Shown one piece after another: positions 13,241 through 25,553 of a stretch of 64,000 nt of DNA; position 1 is the stretch's first letter; every line of letters starts with the position of its first letter. The position numbers were made by a program, and so were the translations under genes. Where the stretch lies: contig NW_026960612.1 in NCBI RefSeq assembly GCF_021018805.1, positions 2,108,001-2,172,000 of the forward strand, given 5' to 3'. The stretch comes from Prinia subflava. Lineage: Eukaryota > Chordata > Aves > Passeriformes > Cisticolidae. The notes below the pieces were generated by a model. It was not told where the DNA came from. It saw only the letters and a program-made list of their open reading frames with translations, and ran no database searches.

Positions 13241-13564
13241 TGTTATTGGTGATTGATGAGAGACAGGAAGACTGATTCACTGATCAGAATTCCATTTTAC
13301 TCAGGTTTCCCAAAAGCTTATATACTATTTCAAACAGGTTAATAACTTCTACTACAATAATCAGGTTAAAAATCACAGAAAACTCATGCATTTTACAACA
13401 ATTCTTTGCTTGCAGAAGTTGATTGAATCTTCTCTCTTCCCTCTAAGCAGGTGTAATCCCATCTCCTGTAATTTTCACAGTTCTGTTTGTTCCTGCCATG
13501 GCATCTTGGTTATCAAACTACCTATGCTAATCAAGTCTGTTTGACTCTGTCTTGTGTAATCCCA
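13241..13564 (-). repeat. 3' LTR of the ERVK-type remnant
   Basis: The LTR is about 324 bp. On the minus strand it starts TGGGATTACACAAG, directly after the purine run AGAAGGGGGAGATA, and ends CACCAATAACA. A TATATAAGC promoter-like box lies inside it (about 13318). The size fits the short LTRs of avian class II elements. I saw no matching 5' LTR in the window. Confidence 0.6.
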
Positions 13565-13785
13565 TATCTCCCCCTTCTGTATTAACCAAGAACACCCCCT
13601 TGATGGCTTTATTAATTAATCTCTGCACACACTGAAGCAAGCAAGTTATCATAACTAATACAATCATTATTAAAATCATTACATGGATTCCTATCCTAAG
13701 AAAATGTTTTAGCCAAGGTGTCAAACTCCAGCCACTAAACAGGTTATCTAGCCAAGATCCAGATTCTACCTTTAGTTTAAACACA
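13565..13785 (-). pseudogene. env: env membrane anchor and tail fragment
   Basis: The minus-strand frame reads from a Trp-rich stretch (WLDNLFSGWSLTPWLKHFL) into a long hydrophobic run of Ile, Val, Leu and Met (the membrane anchor). It continues as a short tail ending at the polypurine tract. This arrangement is typical of the last part of a class II envelope. The rest of env, including the surface subunit, is missing. Position and composition support the call; no receptor-binding or cleavage motif remains. Confidence 0.6.
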
Positions 13786-13956
13786 CTGTAAAATATAAGG
13801 AATAATTATAACAATACATAATGTCTAATACATATAAGCTTATTTTAACTAAATTTCTAATTTATTTATGGAGTCTTTAGCTTCTTAGGAGTTTATTCAG
13901 CTATTCAAATCTATCATCTGTTAGCAGGTTTTACACTTTCTTTTTGGGCTGAGGCT

Positions 13957-14829
13957 TCACGATTTTGCAGCATAAACTGAATCTGTTACTAGATTAAAAG
14001 GAAGAGAAAAAATTTTGAAAAGCTCTGACAACAGTAGCAAGTTCAGTAATTTGAGGGGATTAAAGTCAGTCATTGAACAATTCAAGAAATTAAAAACATA
14101 CAGGGCTTTGCGTAATCTTTCAGCAGGAGTGTCCCCGGCTCCCCCCTTTTGTTGTAACAGAAGACGTTTGAGAGAGCCATGGGCACGTTCTATAATTGAT
14201 TGTCCTGTGGGTGAGTGAGGTATCCCTCTTTTGTGGGTGATACCCCATAAGGAGAAGTTTGCAACTCTATGGGAAATGTATACGGGCCCATTATCTGTCT
14301 TAATCTGTTGCGGAATTCCTAAGGTGGCAAAGGCAGCACCGAAATGACAGCAAACCGTGTGAGCTGAGGCAAACAGAGCACCTGAAAAGGTATCAATAGA
14401 AGCATGCACAAATTTCAAGCGGCCGAATTCAGGAATGTGTGTCACATCTGTCTGCCAAATTTGCAGGCTCTGTAGACCTCTCGGGTTGACCCCTGTGTTC
14501 ACATTAGAAAGGGAGCAACGCTGACAGTCAGGGCATATAGAAATTATATTAGAGGCTTGTGCTGGAGTTAATCCGAAAAGTCTTACCAAAGCCCCAGCAT
14601 TTTGGTGAAAAAAGGAGTGACTCAGTTTAGCTTGCTCTATTTTGTTAGGCAAAACATGCTGCACTGATAAGGTTAACAAGTCTGCCTGGGCGTTACCTTC
14701 ACTGAGAAAGCCAGGTAGATTGGAATGTGACCTGATATGCATCACAAAGTAAGGAGCCATCCTTTGGTCTAACAGGGAGACCAGCAGTTTCAACCAGGAA
14801 AAAAGAATGTCATTTTTAACATTTTTCAA
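13957..14829 (-). pseudogene. pol: Class II integrase with RNase H tail
   Basis: An open 290-codon minus-strand frame. Residues 1-50 match the end of a betaretroviral RNase H (HIRSHSNLPGFLSEGNAQAD). The integrase zinc-binding HHCC set is visible (H71, H75, C99, C102) and so is the catalytic D-D-35-E triad (D128 in QTDVTH, D179 in KTDNGP, E214 in IIERAH). The first codon of the frame is not a true start; the frame is simply cut by the junction at 14845. After about residue 250 the sequence drifts from integrase. It would have joined viral DNA to the host genome, but it is a fragment without its own promoter or complete pol. Its wording is close to the integrase of the 23-37 kb provirus. Confidence 0.85.
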
Positions 14830-14844
14830 AACAGAATTCTCTGC

Positions 14845-15350
14845 TGTTATAAATGCCAGGACAATTTATTACCAAATTCCATAATTTGGTTTATTAAAAA
14901 TTCAAATCACAAAATTTGGAATCAAATTTCAGAATTTTAAGCAATAAAAAAAAAAACAACCCACAAACAGTGACACTTAGTTGACAGAGTTTCTCCCGGG
15001 AAAAAAGAGAGCCAAGGGTGACCCATAGACATAGACCCTGGCCGTCTGAGTCTCTAGCTGGGTACACGAATTTGCCATGTTCGAGGCTTGGTTTTTATAC
15101 TCTTTATTCTGCCTCTGGCAATATTTCCCCATATTTCCCTTTGTTTCTTGGTTGCTATTCAAACCCAAATTCGTCTCTGGTCGGATTGAAAAGAGCTCCC
15201 CTCCCAAGTCCATGTGTTAATGTTCAGTTTCTATGGATCCTTATAGTTGATGAATGTTCGAGATATGGGTGATATTGCTTGATGGTCTGTGAAGGTGCCT
15301 CCCGAGGTGTGAGTGAGGTGTGAGTTGCTGATACCTGGCTCATCTCAACA
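14845..15350 (-). repeat. 3' LTR of the minus-strand ERV
   Basis: On the minus strand the LTR starts TGTTGAGATGAGCC and ends GGCATTTATAACA. It contains GAGTATAAAAACC (a TATA box, about 15090) and AATAAA signals near 14860-14890. The terminal GGCATTTATAACA is shared with the LTRs ending at 3635 and 63496, suggesting a related family. A purine-rich TATTGGGAGGGGACC at 15351-15365 precedes it. Confidence 0.65.
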
Positions 15351-15496
15351 GGTCCCCTCCCAATACTTGAGAAGGCTGCAAAGTCTTTTGTTCCCTTCTG
15401 AATGGAGAAACCTCCTAAAACATAGACTTTTACCTGATATAAATTTATACAGCTTTATAATTTTCCAATTTACCATAAGAACTTGAATTAATCATC

Positions 15497-16864
15497 TGTC
15501 ATGGGTTAGCACTGGCCAGATGTTAGTGCACCCATGAATATATGTTTTTTCTCTAACAACTCCTGTGGGATGTGATCAGGAACAGAGCAGAGCAGGCTTA
15601 AATCTTGAAAACAAAAAAAACCCACCAAAACTTTATTAATTACATAAGAACAGGGACAGAAATACTCTTAAACACACACAGAGACAGAAATAAAAACTTC
15701 TTAGAACATTTCTTCTCCCAGTTTCTACCTCCCCACCCATCACTCTTCACAGACCAACCCCTGGGTTTTAGATCAAACAATCACCACTCAAAAACAAACT
15801 AATCTTCAATTCAGCAAGGGAGAGAGGAGTCTCTCTCGCACCACAGACTGTTCCTCAGAAAACACGGGTCCACCCCTTATATGTTTCCATGTCACCTATA
15901 GCACTGCCCGGAGAAGTCTGCTAAGGTGACACTCTCTTTTTCCTATGTCCAGCGCTCTCACCACTGTCTCATAGGCCAAAACTACATACAGGGCTTTTTA
16001 AGGATGCTGCATGCCGAGCTCTCCCCTTTTCACCCAGGGGCCGGGGTTCTAGGAGCAGGTCTGCCCTGAGGGCAGAGGGCACCACCTCACCCTCCCCCTC
16101 TTTTCTCTGCTCGCGCCAATTCTTCAAGTGCCAGTCACTGTAGCAAAAGCAAGGGGCAGCTGCATCCACCCAAAAATGCAGTTTATGTTCAAAAGAGACT
16201 CAAGTTCAGTCCATGGCTGACATTATGCAAGAAAAGTCCAGCTCCAAGGCTACTCCTCTCATTCTTCCATCGAGTTCCTTCCAATCATGCTTTATCATCT
16301 CGGTCCCAGGCCGCTTCCCTCTCTCCGAAAACCACCAGTCATGAGAATCAATGTCTAAGAAAAGTTTCTTTCTGCCAAGCAAGGGTTAACAGTTTCTTCT
16401 CGGCAGGGTGCTGCAGGCGAGGCACTCCCAGGCTCGGCAACCCCCCACATGGCTGAGCACCTTCTCCCGGAGTTTGGGGGGGGAGGAGGGGGGTGAGCAC
16501 ACACAGAAGGCACTTCCACAGTTTTCCACCCCTCCATCCTGGACGGGGCAGCTCAGTTCCAGTTCTGTCCCTTCTCTTCTCCCCACCCCCGGGGGGGCTC
16601 CGGCTTACCTGAGCCGACCACGTGTTTCCCCTCCCCCACCCAGCCTCGTGGCCAGGCGGGGAAGGAGACCTGAGACATCTCTCTGCTGACACCCGGATCC
16701 GAAAAGAGGCCGAGCCCCTCAGACTCCTGCTTTTAACTCTTTGTGTCCTCAGAGGCGTGTCCAAACTTTCGAGTGACCAACCCAGGTGCCAGCAGAAAAG
16801 CTGATCACTGATTGGACTGCCCACATCCCCCTGGAGGAATTCACCTCCCCCCCCAACCACGACA
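15497..16864 (-). mobile_element. Solo long LTR, copy 2
   Basis: A 1368-bp LTR with a perfect 5-bp duplication TCATC (15492-15496 and 16865-16869). It is oriented minus (TTTATT at 15632-15637 reads AATAAA on the minus strand). It is very similar to copy 3 at 50896-52267 and more distant from copy 1. It interrupts the interior of the ERV that starts at 14845, so it inserted after that element. Several open frames of 60-170 codons within it are GC-rich LTR sequence, not genes. Confidence 0.9.
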
Positions 16865-17649
16865 TCATCTCACATTTTTCACAATTCCCCCATTTCTTTT
16901 GTTAACCATTTAATTCATGTTCGCATCATCTTTATCATTCTCTGATTGCATATTTACTTAACTTTCAATTTTAGACTAAATTTCAATGCTTTTGTTTTCC
17001 CTGGTACTATTTCTTACAAATTTCTATAGCTTTTACTGCGTGAGGTTAAACCCCCTCAGAGGTCCCTTTCAATGGGATTTCTGAGGATGAAGAGAACATT
17101 TGTGACCAATGATCTTTAGGTAAGGTTTATCGGTTGAAATCCTTTTTGAATTTCATCCCCTGGTCCAAATTTCCCTTTTGAGGGTGCTCCAAGGTGGACT
17201 GAATTTTAGCTTCAGGGCCGTCTAGGTTGGGAAACCTCGGGCTAAGTTCAGTTTCATTATGCCAGCTCTCTGTTGGGCTCAGTTAGGCTTATGACCATTA
17301 GAGTGATCCACAAACCGATTCCTCTGTTTATGCCAGCGCCCATTTGGTTGCATCCAAATGACGAGGTGTTTGTTTCTTCTCAAACAGCAGGTAAAGGTTG
17401 CTCTGATCCTCTTTCTGGTTTCTGCCTCATATCTATCAGGTGGTTTCCCTTAGATGGCTTTAGCTGTTCTGTCGCGGTCAGGAGCCTTTTGGACTAAAAT
17501 CTCGGTTTCTATGTTTTTGCTTTTCCACCCCCGCTTACCGAATTTTAGGTGTTATCCAATTGATTCCCGTTTTCCCCACCGATCACACGGTCAAAAATGT
17601 GTCTCTTAATATTTTTCCTAATGTTTCTTCGCACCAGCACCTGTTAAAG

Positions 17650-20430
17650 ACATAACAGGGGAACCCTCCAAAACTGAGGGGTTAGCACAGACTACACCTT
17701 TGTCATATGAAAAAACTTCTTTTTCCAGAATCTATCTGATTTTCTAAATCAACATCTTGAAGCTCTCTCGCAGCTGGCTTCAAATTAAATTTATCAATTC
17801 AGATCTAGGTATAATGAAAGTTTAATTTTTAACAGTACTTTTTGAAAAATCTTCGGAAATACCTTACAGGAAGGAAACATGCTACGACTATTATTCAGAC
17901 AATCTGAATATTTGAATGAGTTTTCTAGTTCATAATTCACTCATCCTCTTTATACAAAATAATTTACGATTCTCCATACAACTCAAAATCTTCTTTTCAC
18001 ACAAGAATGATTCAATTCTTTATCTAGAATTTAAAGAACTCAATACAAAATTAAAAAAATTTTTTTTTTTTTTTTTTTTTGGTACTGTTACAGGGAGAAA
18101 TTAAAATTAACAGAAAGAGAATTTTACTTCTTATTAAACGAGGTTTATACTGAAACATACAAACAATTCTTTTTATATTCTACCAATACTTCTGACAATG
18201 TCTACTGGGTATATAGCGAGTAAACAATAAACACTAAGACTACTCCAAATCCCATAGCATTAACACAGGTTTTAGCTCTTTAAAGAAAAATTCAGTTAAA
18301 AAAAATCAGACAAGCACAAACAATTTGGGCCTATTTCAAGAATCAAACTCAGCACATTCAGAGTGATTTGGTATACAGACAAACATTCATAAAACCCAGT
18401 ATCCTACAATGTTTTGTGACAACAGCAGTTTCCAAGACAATCAGTTGTTAAGGTTACACACATCTTCCCTCAGTTTCTGCAGTCTCAGTGCAATGAATCC
18501 GCACTACTGCTAATTAACTGAACTACAAATTTATATTTCAGACCCCTACCCAGCGCGGCAAGATACAATCTGCAGTAATAGCTGAAGTGACCACTTCGAC
18601 AGGGAGCCAATTCAAACAATCAGTGAGCAGGACAACTTAATGAAGGATAACCTTTAAGCAACATTTGTACCTAATACAAATTAAAAGAAAAACTTAAGAC
18701 CTCACCCATAATCCTGGGGGAGTATTTTAACAAGACATAGGAAAAAAAACAAGGCACACTAAATAGAAGAAAATGATATTACAAATAGCAGAACTTATTC
18801 CTTCACCACTTATAGAATATAACTTTGTTGAGGGTCTGATCTCTTTTAGCTTTTATCATAGGAAGTGGATAAAACAACAGGGTTAATTCATCTGTAACAG
18901 GCATCAAAATACTTGAAAACTTTTCAGGGCTACGAGTCACCCTGAAACTCAGGCCCTATTAGCTTACTCAACCTTTTCCAATACAGATACAGGCACCATT
19001 ATCTGTCACAAAGAGCTTCTACAAAATTAACTTATTTTCCATTTATTTTAGATCCAAACCGGTCAGTTTTAATTTACTTTTTCCTTCAAAAAAATAATCA
19101 AATTAATATATGTAATTTAATTATGCCTTCAGTGTACCATTTAAATATTTACCTACCAAAATATAGTATTTAACTATTCAAATAGCTGAAACCCAGGCAA
19201 CCAGTTTTCTTTCTATTGTATCTACCAAACACAAATGTCTTCTCACACATCAGTTGTTTTTTTGAAGAGCATATTTTTCTCTTTTCTTCTCTTCCCTGCA
19301 TGTAATGCTAACAACATTCAGAAAAACGCAAAACTTCCTGAGGGATACTATAGAAATAAATCCAAAGCAAAAACACTAAGAAAGAAATAAGTCTACACAA
19401 TTATTCACCCCTAAGAAATACAAGCACTAGAACAATTCTAAGACTTGTACCCTCCAAACCCAGGGATAGACAAAAAGATACCATACTAAAGGAATATCAA
19501 CTATCCCTTCTAAGAAATCAGCTATATATAAAAAACCCTTCCCTGTTTCTTTCAAGCAAACACACAAAAAAATAAAGATTACAGAGAATCAGAAAAAAAT
19601 CATAGCCAGTTCAATTAAGAAGCAATTTTAACTCGGACTCTACTGGTCACACACTTCAAAAAACTCAATCAACAGAAAAAAAAACTCCTTGCAACACGTT
19701 GCCTGCCTCCACAAACACTGTATTATTATTTCATATTTAAACCAACAATCCAACCCAAAAGTGTAGCAATCATTTCAAACATCAATGAGCTACATCGGTC
19801 ACAATCCTAGCATGCACACAAAAACCCTCACATGCAATAAACAACAACTGCAATGCCTACTGTTCTGGGCATCCAAAAACAGCTACCCCTATATCCTTTT
19901 ATACGTGAAATACAAATAGCTTTTTACACTGTCCACAACTACAAAGCAAACTTTCATACGTCTCCCTAAGGCAATCTCGCTGAGCCTCGGCAGCCTAGCT
20001 CCAACCAGCAGAAAACACCAGTTTCTAAAGCTCTCCTAAGAAAACCCCATGGGAACAGGGAGTCCATACCTACATTCTCCCGCACAAGCATATGGGCGTG
20101 ACTTTTTGGTGGCTTACTTCTGACAACGGTTAATAGAGAGGAGGGAGGGTAAACTGCCTAAAAAGCAATCTGCACCCCTTTCACCATATTGGACAAAAAC
20201 TACACAAATTCAGGTGATTAAAAGGAGAGAGAGAAAAAGAGCATCCTGGCCTTTTCTAAAGTGTTATTCATCAACTCCATGTGTTTAGCTTCTACCACTA
20301 TTTACACAATTCTAAACAAGAAAAAGACTCCTTAAAACCTTTCTCTTCACTTTATCAACTCTATTCTATTGCTAAGCACATCTTTGTTACAGTTTCTAAA
20401 ACTTTTGTCAATTTCGGCTCCAGGCTGCCG
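17650..20430. other. AT-rich stretch, no gene recognised
   Basis: Very AT-rich sequence with homopolymer runs, including about 20 T at 18059-18080, and no open frame of note. It could be intron or the eroded interior of the ERV that begins at 14845. I see nothing that decides between them. Confidence 0.5.
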
Positions 20431-21150
20431 TCTCTTGTCCTGTCGCCGCAAAAAAACCTGCCGCTTTTTTTTTTTTTTTTTTTCCTCCTTGTCTCCCGGC
20501 AACCGGGAACTGCACTCGCCTCATCGCCTGCTGGGGTTTTTAGTTTTCAGTGAAAGAAAAAACCAAGAACTCTGCCGATTTCAGGAAAAAAAAAAACCTC
20601 TTTAAAGCAAAACACACAACTCTAGGGAGCCTCCAAAATGTATTCAGCCTGAAGTAAAAGATCCACCGCCACCAAAGAAAAGAGTAACTGAAATTCCTTT
20701 TTAATTCCTTTTCCTATCTTTTTCTTCGTAATTTAGCATCGGTGGCCGGGAGTTCGAAGTCAGGACTAGGAGCGGGGACTGAGTTCTCTCTCGGGAATCC
20801 CTTTTGAGCGAGAGGCAGGCAGCCGCAGGTCACGTGGTCCCGCATGGGTCTCAGATGACACAGCTGATGCTATCACCGAGAAGGCTGCAGAGGAGGCGGG
20901 GGTTGGGACAGACTTCGCCCTGACCACCAAGCTGCGAGAGAGGCTTTTCCCGTAGCATTTTTCTCCTGTTAGAACACGGTCACACATCCCCTCCTGACTG
21001 AATGCCTCCGCTTCTCCACCCCCCCCCCCCCCTCCTTTCCTCCCCCTCGCACCGGGGATGTGAGCACCGGCTTTGGTTCGGAGCGCATGCGCTGGCTCGA
21101 ACCGGGGAAGAGCGGGGTTTCGGGGTGGCGAAAAAACACAAATCTGTCAC
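20430..21150. promoter_or_regulatory. Isolated GC-rich, CpG-rich island
   Basis: About 700 bp with high GC and many CpGs, sitting inside very AT-rich sequence. It contains GCATGCGC (an NRF1-like palindrome, about 21085), CACGTG (an E-box, about 20832), a C13-14 run at about 21020 and a T18 run at about 20466. No exon or start codon context is recognisable. It could be an orphan CpG island (an intragenic promoter), or the LTR or leader of an unrecognised retroelement, because TTTTGGAGG appears on the minus strand near 20637, a layout reminiscent of an LTR end plus primer site. Function inferred from composition only. Confidence 0.4.
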
Positions 21151-23033
21151 CGCTGCAATGGCAGCCACACCTCTGATATTTTGGTGTCCAATTTTCAATA
21201 CAATTTCTCGTTTTCAAAATTTTGACTGTGTTCCTCAAACACAGGCCCCACTCCTCCCCACACCCCATTTTATAAAGATCTTTGAAATAGCAGTTTTCCA
21301 GCATAATCTTAAGCACAGTGTGCTGAAAAAGAGACTATGTTTATCAAAGAAACCTAATTCATAAGCTAAATCTTTAGCATATACTTGTGGTATGATTTTT
21401 TCTGTGCTTTTATATTCAGAGAAGGAATATTGAAAATACTCAAATGGGAGGAAAATAAATGGGGGGGTGTTCTTAAGATGGCATAAACTGAAAATGGAAC
21501 AGCAAAGGTTTTAAAACTACAGTTTAAAATCTTATTTTCTAGTCTTTCTTATTACTTTACAGCTTTTATTTTACAGCCCCTTACTCCTAAGAGTACTAAA
21601 ACTATTTAAAAGGCTAGAAAGTGCCAAGTTCATGAACAAAACAACAAAAAGAAAAGAACGAAGAAAAGGAGACACAAAAAATGCTTTGCTCTCACAAATC
21701 TTTACTGATCAGAGAAAGCACATCCCAGGTATCAAGAGATTGAAGCTGTACCTGGCACAAGCCTGTTATTTCCGTCAGCAGAAAGCAGTGGATCAGCCAC
21801 CTGGTTTTATGCAGGTTTTCCTTGCTGAGGTGAGCTGTGTTGTACACTGTGGCAGTGTGACTTGGCAGGCAGTCCGCTGTGTGTCCAGGATAGGGCAGAG
21901 TGTGACAAACTACCAAAACCATCATACTGCTAAATATATACACTGGTATACAGTCCTGTGTACACTGCATGAAAAAGAGGACCAAGGTCCAAAGAGAAAG
22001 ATCATTTGACACCCATCTCCTCAATATTCCTCAGCTGAGCCTGTAAAGAGCCACAGAAGCAGAGGAGAAGCTACTTAGAGAAACTCATTGAGTCCATCAT
22101 TATTCCATATACAGTCTTCTTTACAGCCTCTCCAAGAACCTGGTGATCTGTGATCCACTCTCCTCTGTAATCCCAACCAAAATGCATCAACAAAGGCAAA
22201 CATCTACGAAAAAATTTGCAAGTCATATTCCCAAAACCCCAAATTTTAATTCCTAAGCACCTAAAATAATACACAAATCACTCAAAAAGTCTTCTAATAT
22301 ACTTTCCCAATATATTAATTACAAGATTATATTCACACATTACCTAACTAAAATAACTCTAATGCCAAACTAACCTAAACTGAACTAAAGGCACTGATTT
22401 CAACAGACCTTCATTTATGACATGAAATAAAATCTATACTTACTTCATATTTTCCAACTGCCCAACCAATTTTGAAGACAGTGCAGGGTAAAATATTATT
22501 GCTTAAAACTGCATTGCTTCTCAGTTGAGCATGTCTAAGCAGAAGTCACTGAAATAATTGCAATAATTTTCAGAAGATGCTAAAATAAAAAGTAATATCC
22601 CAGTTTTATCACCTCTGCTATTACACTCTTTCTTCATTCCATTTATTGTTTCTTTGCCTTAAAAATGGCTGTCTTCCTATCTTTGGTAATTATAAGAACA
22701 TATATTTCTATCTAGCAAAAAAAAATTCAGACAGCTGTGTAGTAACTTCATAATTCTTCAAAAAGTTTAAAAGGCATCATCATCTGTTTCAAAGCTTTCC
22801 CAGCATATGAAGAAACAATTACATACAAACATGCATGCAAAACTCACAACTACATGTAAATGCCTCCTTCTATAAACACATATCTGCACATATAAACGAA
22901 ACAATTGTAGTACAACTCCAACCCCAACCAAAAAAAAAAAAAAAAAAAAAAGAACAGGGGAGGAGGAGATGAAGTTTTATAGTGTACATCACAGACAAGA
23001 CTGTCTCCTAACATATTTTGATAGCTGTTTAAA
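21151..23033. other. Intronic sequence, nothing recognised
   Basis: AT-rich sequence with only short chance open frames (for example 21632-22009, no domain). A run of about 22 A at 22929-22951 lies just before the class II provirus. Confidence 0.5.
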
Positions 23034-23039
23034 GGAGAG

Positions 23040-23438
23040 TGAACCCAGGGTCCCTATAACCTATATGGAAGCTGGACAGAGCAACGCAGAACACGACCAA
23101 TATGGTGAAATCCGACGTTCTTCCCTTTATTCCCAAAATAGCCAGTTATATACAGTTTCAAATAGTTTACAGTTGCAGGTGTTTTCTAATTGGTATTCAG
23201 CGTGAAAAAGAAAGCAAACAATCTCAGTTTAAGGCAACTACCATGATTCTACTCTAACTATCCTATCTAACCAATACACACACCTTAACCTAAATTCTAA
23301 CTGCGCCACAGGCTTATCTACTTTCACGCAGGCCCAAAACTGAGGCCCAGCAGGCCCAAACCTTAGGCCCAGTTTGGGATAGCTCAAACTTCATTCCATA
23401 ACATGTCATGCCCATGTTCTCTAAGAAATCCTGTTACA
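23040..23438 (-). repeat. 3' LTR of the class II provirus
   Basis: On the minus strand it runs from TGTAACAGGATTTC to CTGGGTTCA. It differs from the 5' LTR (37310-37708) at about eight positions, for example GCAACGCAG versus GCAACACAG and CCAATAC versus CCCATAC. A minus-strand AATAAAGGG signal (TTTATT at 23129) is present. Confidence 0.93.
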
Positions 23439-24167
23439 ATTTCCTCTTTTTCTTTTTGAGCTATCCAAACTGTCTCTAAGACACGGCTGGCTACTTTTTG
23501 CATACACTGTAACAAGTAAGGCACAACAATTAAAATAACTATAATAACAATGAAAATCACCACACCAAAACAGACTAAATCTTTGATCCACCCAGTGAAA
23601 TCCTATGATCCGAGCCATTTGTCAAACCGAGTGTCAACAACTACAAGTTTTTTCATGTTGCTTTTCAGCTGTGGCAGCTGTTTGTAAATTGATTGAGAAT
23701 GATCTGACAAGTTCATGCAGCACATGCCATCAAACTCTTCACAACTATGCCCTTGAGCCAAAAGGAGAAAGACAACTGTGGCTGTTTTGAAGAACTGCAT
23801 GACAGATGTCGTTAACATCCTTGGCAACCTAACTTGGCATATTAGATGTTATATTAATTTGTTTTCCTGTCCAGCAGGCAAAGTTTTTTAACTGTGTGAC
23901 AGCTTTCACCGAAGTAAATCCTGGGGCAAAGAATGATGCCAATATTACAGCTGCAGGTTTCCATACCTCTACCCGATCTTTACAATTAGGGCTTAGTTGA
24001 GACACACTGCGTTTGGCTCGCTGGGTCTTCTGAGACAACCCCAAAACTTGATGAATGCTGGGAGTAAACAATGTCAATTTGCCAAAATAACATGGACCTC
24101 CTACAGCTTCTTGGGGAATTGCAGACAAGGCTCTATCTCCACAAATGAGAAAGATTCCTGGTGGCAA
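23430..24167 (-). pseudogene. env: env TM subunit, alpharetrovirus-like, broken
   Basis: In minus-strand order there is the end of SU with a furin-type cleavage site (QRAKRSVSQ, about 24020-24000). A hydrophobic fusion-peptide-like stretch follows (AAVILASFFAPGFTSVKA). After a stop and frame changes comes a cysteine cluster with canonical C-X6-CC spacing (CEEFDGMCC, about 23715-23740). Then there is a long Ile/Val-rich anchor (about 23500-23570) and a charged tail running to the polypurine tract. At least three frames are used, so the gene is broken. The cleavage and fusion region resembles the alpharetroviral type of envelope rather than the mammalian betaretroviral type (family knowledge, not searched). 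Confidence 0.8.
23439..23458 (-). other. Polypurine tract of the class II provirus
   Basis: On the minus strand a purine run of A and G (AAAAAGAAAAAGAGGAAAT) ends at the TG of the 3' LTR. This is the expected site of plus-strand priming. It overlaps the end of the env tail coding region. Confidence 0.75.
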
Positions 24168-24185
24168 CTTTCTTGCAGCACCTTT

Positions 24186-24689
24186 CTACGGTGTCACAGA
24201 CTTAGTCCAATTGTTACAGTATTCAATGTAATTAAAATACAGTGGGGACCTGGGAGACAGCCAAGTGTTGCCATTTTTCAGTTGCCTTTTCTCTACAATC
24301 AACAAACTTGACTTCATAATAAAGTGTCCAAAGATTAAACAGTAGTTCCCTGCTACAGAACCCAAAAGGTCGAGTTCTTGGGGCTCAGTACTAGCAGCTC
24401 TAAGATTTTTTGCAATGGCAACAGCCTGTGTTCCCAAAACACACTTTGGATCAATTTTGACTTGGGACCAAGTTCTGAACTCTGTCATGGAGTCCACTGG
24501 GACTCCAATCAAACAAGTATGAAAAGGGTTTGAGGGTGTAGTTAAGGACAAACAAAATGAGTCTTGTTTAGTTTGGTTGGCCCAAGTGACCCACATATTT
24601 TGTCTTGGGTTGATCTCAAGCAGTCCTGATCCTCTTTCTACTAAAACACTAATTAAAATAAGCATTCCCACTCCCAACATTCTAGTCAT
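24186..24689 (-). pseudogene. env: env signal peptide and SU fragment
   Basis: An open frame from a true ATG (24689) to a stop at 24186, 167 codons. Residues 5-17 form a hydrophobic signal-peptide-like core (LGVGMLILISVLV). Several cysteines and N-glycosylation sequons (for example NQT, NWT) fit a surface glycoprotein. The frame stops just before the region coding for the cleavage site, which continues in another frame. Part of SU appears to be missing, because about 170 residues is short for a retroviral SU. Position after integrase and before TM supports env. Confidence 0.75.
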
Positions 24690-24839
24690 AGTTTTGGTTG
24701 TCTCTTTTAGTTCTATTACAAAGAAAAAGGAAAAACAAACACCAACTGGTTATTACTTAACTATAAATATTAAATATAACTGATCACTGAACCTAATCTT
24801 ATAACTATATAACTAGTTTTCTGATTTGAAAGTCAATTT

Positions 24840-25553
24840 TCAGCAGTCTCAGGGTCGTCACTAGGTGCTCCAGGTAAGTCGCTGCTGTCACCACGGTTAC
24901 CACTGTTAGCTGGTATTTCTGACTGGGGACATGCACGGGTAAATCGGCTCAGTACCTAAACAGGTCCTGCTTCTCCTGTGGAAACACACATATAACCACG
25001 ACCATTAAGCAGCACAGTACTTGGTCCCTGCCATTCACCTGTTCACATGTTCTTGTGATAAACATAAAGTCCTGGAATCGTCTGTGGTCTACCCTCTTTC
25101 ACTGCATGGTAATGTCTCACAACTGCAGGCGATTCTCTTCCTTCTGCTAAAAACAAATAGTTTAAAGTGACCAACACCTTGGACAATCGACTAGCTACAT
25201 CAGTGTCATCATTCTGGTTTTGCCTTGCTAGATATTCTTACAGGGTACGATTAGCTCTTTCTACAATAGCTTGACCAGTGGGAGAGTGAGGTTTTCTGGT
25301 GGTATGTTTGACTCCCCATTTCTGCATAAATTTAGCAATTCACTGACTGATGTAGGCTGGACCATTGTCAGTCTTAATTTCCACAGGCACACCCATCACT
25401 GCAAAACAGGCACATAGGTGTCTTTCAACGTGCAAAGCTCTTTCTCCTGATTGTGCTGTGGCCCAAATAAATTTAGAATAGGTTTCAAGTGACATGGATG
25501 TATTTCAACCTCCCAAATTCTGGAACATGAGTTACATCCATCTGCCACAATTC
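24840..25553 (-). pseudogene. pol: Integrase catalytic core and C-terminus, broken
   Basis: DNA encoding all three acidic positions of the D-D-35-E triad is still readable on the minus strand (QMDVTH near 25530, KTDNGP near 25360, IVERAN near 25255). Stop codons and frame changes separate them. A C-terminal stretch (GEWQGPS, about 25010-25030) matches the usual end of betaretroviral integrase. No single frame covers the domain, so it is inactive. It is close in wording to the integrase at 13957-14829, meaning both proviruses belong to related class II lineages. Confidence 0.75.

Larger units (their letters stand above)
13241..14844 (-). mobile_element. Class II (ERVK-type) provirus remnant
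   Basis: On the minus strand the order is RNase H tail and integrase (14829-13957), a gap, an env membrane-anchor fragment (13785-13565), a polypurine tract and a 3' LTR (13564-13241). The env surface part is deleted between 13957 and 13785. The upstream end is cut at 14845, exactly where the LTR of another ERV begins, so that second element inserted into or recombined with this one. I did not find the missing 5' part (gag, protease, RT) to the right. Confidence 0.8.
14845..17650 (-). mobile_element. Minus-strand ERV: 3' LTR plus decayed interior
   Basis: A 506-bp LTR (14845-15350) is preceded on the minus strand by a purine tract, so it is a 3' LTR and the interior lies to the right. The interior (15366 to roughly 17650) is split by a later solo-LTR insertion at 15497-16864. 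No clear gag, pol or env reading frame survives in it, so the class is uncertain. The right end is not defined, and no second LTR copy is recognisable further right. Confidence 0.5.

Noticed and set aside
16348..16860. Open frames of 60-170 codons at 16.3-16.9 and 51.0-51.4 kb
   Set aside because: They lie in the GC-rich part of the long solo LTR, in several overlapping frames, without domain motifs.
20620..20650. LTR end plus primer site on the minus strand (ACATTTTGGAGGCTCCC)
   Set aside because: The spacing resembles the other proviruses here, but no tRNA match or matching LTR copy was found, so it is mentioned only as an alternative for the GC island.
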